Assembly (NCBI GenBank): GCA_028751875.1
Contig: CM054134.1
Location: 39,891,308 to 39,955,307, forward strand
DNA from: Rapana venosa
Taxonomy: Eukaryota > Mollusca > Gastropoda > Neogastropoda > Muricidae
Direction of reading: 5' to 3'
DNA length: 64,000 nucleotides
Part shown: positions 60,440 through 64,000 of the stretch, in pieces
How the letters are laid out: every line of letters begins with the position of its first letter
How positions within the stretch are numbered: position 1 is the stretch's first letter
Position numbers and translations under genes: made by a program
The notes under the pieces: model-generated
Seen by the model: the letters and a program-made list of their open reading frames with translations, nothing else
What the model was told of the DNA's origin: nothing
The model's database searches: none

Positions 60440-60555
60440 GGACAGTTATGATATGAAACAGGAGGGGAAAATCTTCGGTTTGAAATAAAGATGTCTTGAG
60501 GCTGGACTTAAAAGTGTCATAAGTAGGCTTTTGGCGAAGAGGAGAGAGAGGGGGT

Positions 60556-60603
<48 letters not shown>

Positions 60604-61300
60604 CAGTTGGTAGATGGACCCGAAATAAAGAAAGAGCAGCAGCCAACGATGAATTCGTTAAATCTAGGTATTCGTAAGCAGAAGGTATCTGCAGCAGAGC
60701 GGAGGGAACGAGGAGTATACAGGTTAAGACATTCACAGAGGTAGGAGGGTGCAGTTTCGTGGAGACATTTGAAACAGAGGGCACTGATCTTATAATTTAC
60801 TCTCTGTGGCACAGGCAGCCAGTGGAGAGATCCCAAGGGAGGGGTAATGTCCTCAGATTTTTTTTCTTTCTGAGAACTAGTCGAGCTGCAGAGTTTTGTA
60901 TATGTTGAAGGGAGTGGATAGATGATGCTGGCAGACCAGCAAAGAGAGAATTGTAATAGTCCAGACATGAAAGAATGAGAGATGTGACAATTTTGGATGT
61001 TGCATCGGTGGACAGGTACTTTCAAACTGCACTAATACGCCGTAATTGATGGTAGCATGATTGACATGTCTGGGGGATGAGTTTTTGCATAGAGAGTGTG
61101 TTGTCCATAACAACACCTAGATACTTCACAGCAGTATATAGAGGGAATGATGTATTGCCGAGTTCTATTGAAGCTGTTGTAATGGAAGAGAGTTTGTGTT
61201 TGGTACCTACAAGCATGGATTTGGTTTTTATCTGCATTTAGCTGTAATTTGTTCTGTATCATCCCATTTTGGATATCTTGAAAGCAGTGGGCCATATTTG
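60440..61300 (-). mobile_element. LINE remnant (reverse transcriptase thumb to C-terminus)
   Basis: Minus-strand pieces in shifting frames: KLQLNADK, PLYTAVKYLGVVMDNTL, CHQLRRIS-like text, then GSLHWLPVPQRVNYKISAL, CFKCLHETAPSYLCECLN and LRSAADTFCLRIPRF. This block is typical of the C-terminal region of many vertebrate and invertebrate LINE ORF2 proteins. A poly(G) run of about 47 (60556-60602) splits it; beyond that KPTYDTFKSSLKTSLFQT continues the expected ending. Not functional as read. Confidence 0.75.
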
Positions 61301-61394
61301 TCAGGAGAGAAGGCAGATTTTCATATTAACACTGGTAATATGAATCTGATAGTCATCAGCATAAAAATAATGATTGATTTAATGACGTTTTATT

Positions 61395-61423
61395 ACACAC
61401 ACACACACACACACACACCACAC

Positions 61424-61470
<47 letters not shown>
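61395..61470. repeat. (CA)n microsatellite
   Basis: CA tract with CCACACAA interruption. Confidence 0.95.
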
Positions 61471-61472
<2 letters not shown>

Positions 61473-61690
61473 ATTCACAATGTCAAACTGTAGCAGTGTG
61501 ACATTGAAGCAGATATAGATACGTGTTTTCCGATTTTATAATTATCTGAAGGCTTAGATCCACACAGACATTTTTAAAATAAAAGCGGGAAAGTGACTTT
61601 GATGTCAGCTGAAACCTTCGCTACTGCTTTTAGCTTGACGTAGAATGAACCCTTGAAAGTCTAGATCTAAGGTGTGGTTTTTTTTTTTAC

Positions 61691-62574
61691 CTTCTTGGTC
61701 GTCCATCGATCGGATGATGACTGTCCTCATGTGCTGAGTCTTCGTCTTATGTGGGCACGGAGATGGCTGGTTAAGCCAATCCTTGATAGGCAGACGCGGG
61801 TGCAGTGGGGGCAAGGAAACTGGGGGGGGGGGGGGGGGGGGGGGGGTGTCAGGGTTGGTGGTTGACGTCTTTCTTCTCGCTCGTGCTGCAGTCACATCAG
61901 CTCGCCTCTTCTCCTCCAAGTTGTCATGCGCCCGGATGGTGAGGGCGCGCCAGCCTAGTCTGTCCATAGCATACTGCTCCAGCTGTTTGGGAGGGATGTG
62001 AGCGTGTTTGATGTTGGACTTTACGCAGTCCTTGAATCTTTTGCGTGGTCTGCCCTGGTTCCGCTTTCCCAAGGTCAGTTCGCCATACACGAGCTGCTTA
62101 GGCAGCCTGTGGTCATCCATCCGGATCACGTGACCAACCCATCGAAGCTGGGCTTTCAGTATCATGGCCTCGATGCTGGTCATCCCAGCTCTGTCCAGGA
62201 CCTCGAAGTTTGTGATCCGATCTTGCCAGTGGATGTTCATAATTGACCGCAGGCTTCTCATGTGGAACTTCTCCAGCTGCTTCCAGTGTCTTTTGTACAC
62301 AGTCCATGTCTCGCATCCATAGAGTAGGCTGGTGAGGACGACGGCTCTGTACACCTTGAGCTTTGTGGAAAGATGGATGTTGTGCTGGTTCAAGACACGA
62401 GCTCCGAGGCGACCAAGAGCTTGACTGGCCTTGCAGATCCTAGCGTTGATCTCTTTATCCAGGTTGTCATCAATGCTGATGGTACTGCCGAGGTATCTGA
62501 AATCATCCACTATCTTTAGCTGGGTGCCCTCAATGGAGATAGAGGGGGGAGGGGCGGCTGAAGCAGGCGCTGAA
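61691..62574 (-). mobile_element. RTE-like LINE 3' portion, flanked by about 54-bp direct repeats
   Basis: The minus-strand frame reads YLGSTISIDDNLDKEI, TKLKVYRAVVLTSLLYGCET, LEKFHMRSLRSIMNIHWQDR, QLRWVGHVIRMDDHRLPKQL and GKRNQGRPRKRFKD, the characteristic end of RTE-type ORF2 (thumb and C-terminal part). The C run at about 61821-61846 throws the frame. In the other frame the sequence continues CPHCTRVCLSRIGLTSHLRA, the usual C2H2-like terminal finger, and reaches a stop at about 61735. The catalytic domain is missing: a 5'-truncated copy. Flanks 61636-61690 and 62575-62628 are direct repeats. Confidence 0.8.
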
Positions 62575-62628
62575 TGACGTAGAATGAACCCTTGAAAGTC
62601 TAGATCTAAGGTTGTTTTTTTTTTTTAC

Positions 62629-62816
62629 GCTAATCAACATTTATACACCTGAAAAAGTTTTTCTATGAATAGATCTGTTTTTATCTTAAAGTCTGTTGTT
62701 TTGCTCTCTTTCTTTGAGCTTTTGTGCAGTCTTACGGCAGACAAGGCACACACAGTTGCCGTTGTAGTTCTTCAAGTCCCTTGTGGCTAGAGAGCGGCAC
62801 AGTACAGAGATTGAAT

Positions 62817-62849
<33 letters not shown>

Positions 62850-63267
62850 TCTCGATGTGGCCCCGTCCCTGTGTGGCCCAGGTTGTTGGGCATGGCATAT
62901 TTCTGTGTCATCACATCACTATTGTGTCAAAGCGTCTGGTGTGACACTATCTTAACATGCTAAAGTGCTTCATTGTGAACCTATCTATATGAGATTGTAC
63001 ATAGTATCTCCTGAACTAAATGTCAGTATGTGCATGCCTCGTTGCAGACGACAGACAGACATTTATTCATCCACTCTGCCTTCACTGTGTACCTCTATCA
63101 GTGTACACAGCTGATAACAAAATTACCGCCCCCACCCCACCCCACCAACACACTGCCAATTATTGGTAATGTGGTATAGATATCTATATATATTTCTTAC
63201 TTTCTATTTTGTTCAAAGATTTTAAAAAAAGAATATTCTTGACCCCCCCCCCTCCCCCCCCACCTCC
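62629..63267. other. Unassigned sequence
   Basis: A poly(G) run of 32 lies at 62817-62848; C-rich runs at 63127-63150 and 63242-63262. No gene recognised. Confidence 0.5.
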
Positions 63268-63600
63268 TCATAGCGCAGTGGTTAGCGTCTTGATTTACGG
63301 ACTGGAAGGTTGCGAGTTTGGATCCCATGTGAGACATAAGCTTTTTTCCTGGATTCCAGTCGGCTCCTACCCAGAACGAGTTTGCTATGGGCTTATTGGG
63401 AAGACTAGGACCTCACAGTGGAGCTACATCCACTGTATAGATGCAATTTTGAGAGTGTTGCTCAAATTACCTGACCAACACTGCAGGTGTCTGCATCCCC
63501 GGGACCGTTGACGAGGGGTAATATTATGGTAAGAAACCTAAAGGTCATCTCTGTCAAGTAGTCTCAAATCACATACACTGCCATAGCAGCATAATGACAC
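63268..63600 (+). mobile_element. SINE-2, full-length, tRNA-like head
   Basis: Head: CATAGCGCAGTGGTTAGCG (box A) and GTTGCGAGTTTGGATCCC (box B). Body: CGGCTCCTACCCAGAACGAG, GTTTGCTATGGGC, TGCAGGTGTCTGCATCCCCG. The 3' end (TCTCAAATCACATACACTGC, CATAGCAGCATAATGAC) continues into a tandem array. Confidence 0.75.
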
Positions 63601-64000
63601 CATTCGTCATCTCTGTCAAGTAGTCTCAAATCACATACACTGCCATAGCAGCATAATGACACCATTCGTCACCTCTGTCAAGTAGTCTTAAATCACATAC
63701 ACTGCCATAGCAGCATAATGACACCATTCGTCATCTCTGTCAAGTAGTCTCAAATCACATACACTGCCATAGCAGCATAATGACACCATTCGTCATCTCT
63801 GTCAAGTAGTCTCAAATCACATACACTGCCATAGCAGCATAATGACATCATTCGTCATCTCTGTCAAGTAGTCTCAAATCACATACACTGCCATAGCAGC
63901 ATAATGACACCATTCGTCATCCCTGTCAAGTAGTCTTAAATCACATACACTGCCATAGCAGCATAATGACACCATTCGTCATCTCTGTCAAGTAGTCTCA
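63545..64000. repeat. 62-bp satellite derived from the SINE-2 3' end
   Basis: Units start at 63545, 63607, 63669, 63731, 63793, 63855, 63917 and 63979, each GTCATCTCTGTCAAGTAGTC and so on to ATGACACCATTC. Only one or two substitutions per unit. The array leaves the window at 64000. Confidence 0.95.

Overview
The window looks like nuclear DNA of an animal, most likely a mollusc and perhaps a gastropod. That is an inference from its make-up: very dense (CT)n, (CA)n, (GT)n and (GATA)-type microsatellites, several families of tRNA-derived SINEs, many 5'-truncated non-LTR retrotransposons (LINEs), spliced gene fragments, and intronless rhodopsin-like receptors. No operons, bacterial genes, rRNA genes or CRISPR arrays are visible.

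The only near-complete genes are two related class A GPCRs. One lies on the minus strand (24640 to 22855); its frame is broken at least twice, TM7/helix 8 is partly duplicated, and its tail is a 36-bp minisatellite. The other lies on the plus strand (51907 to about 53570); it has all seven helices and a Ser/Thr/Pro repeat tail that slips frame near its end. They share DRL in place of DRY, an Ala at 3.32 and homologous tails. A minus-strand gene of unknown function passes through 10468-11589, shown by two exons with consensus splice sites and matching phases. Weaker candidate exons are listed at 4064, 22568, 27807-28189, 28764 and 38988.

Layout: 1-6040 is mixed unique DNA, SINEs and a LINE 3' end. 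6040-8900 is a degenerate array of retroelement 3' ends with (GA)n(GT)n inserts. 9300-11600 holds microsatellites and the two exons. 13800-19300 is retroelement-rich, with two copies of one LINE (LINE-A), one on each strand. 20880-21920 is a nested direct/inverted repeat complex. 22855-24640 is GPCR copy 1. 26490-30900 has LINE and SINE pieces and candidate exons. 31020-31800 is a 25-bp repeat. 32380-37290 has SINEs and the best LINE-A copy. 38125-38637 is a 47-bp repeat. 40395-44232 is a large 24-32 bp minisatellite split by an inverted SINE. 51907-53634 is GPCR copy 2. 53985-57600 is an array of about 200-bp units bounded by TTGTGACAAAG inverted repeats. 55990-62574 holds three different LINE remnants. 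63268-64000 is a SINE whose 3' end has been amplified into a 62-bp satellite that runs off the window.

Taken together the window shows two small receptor genes, parts of other genes, and an unusually active repeat landscape in which SINE bodies carry different 3' tails, LINE tails seed microsatellites, and SINE or MITE-like pieces turn into tandem arrays. Many long poly(G)/poly(C) runs coincide with frame breaks in otherwise recognisable coding, so some breaks may be sequencing or assembly errors. All family calls rest on reading the sequence; no database search was possible.
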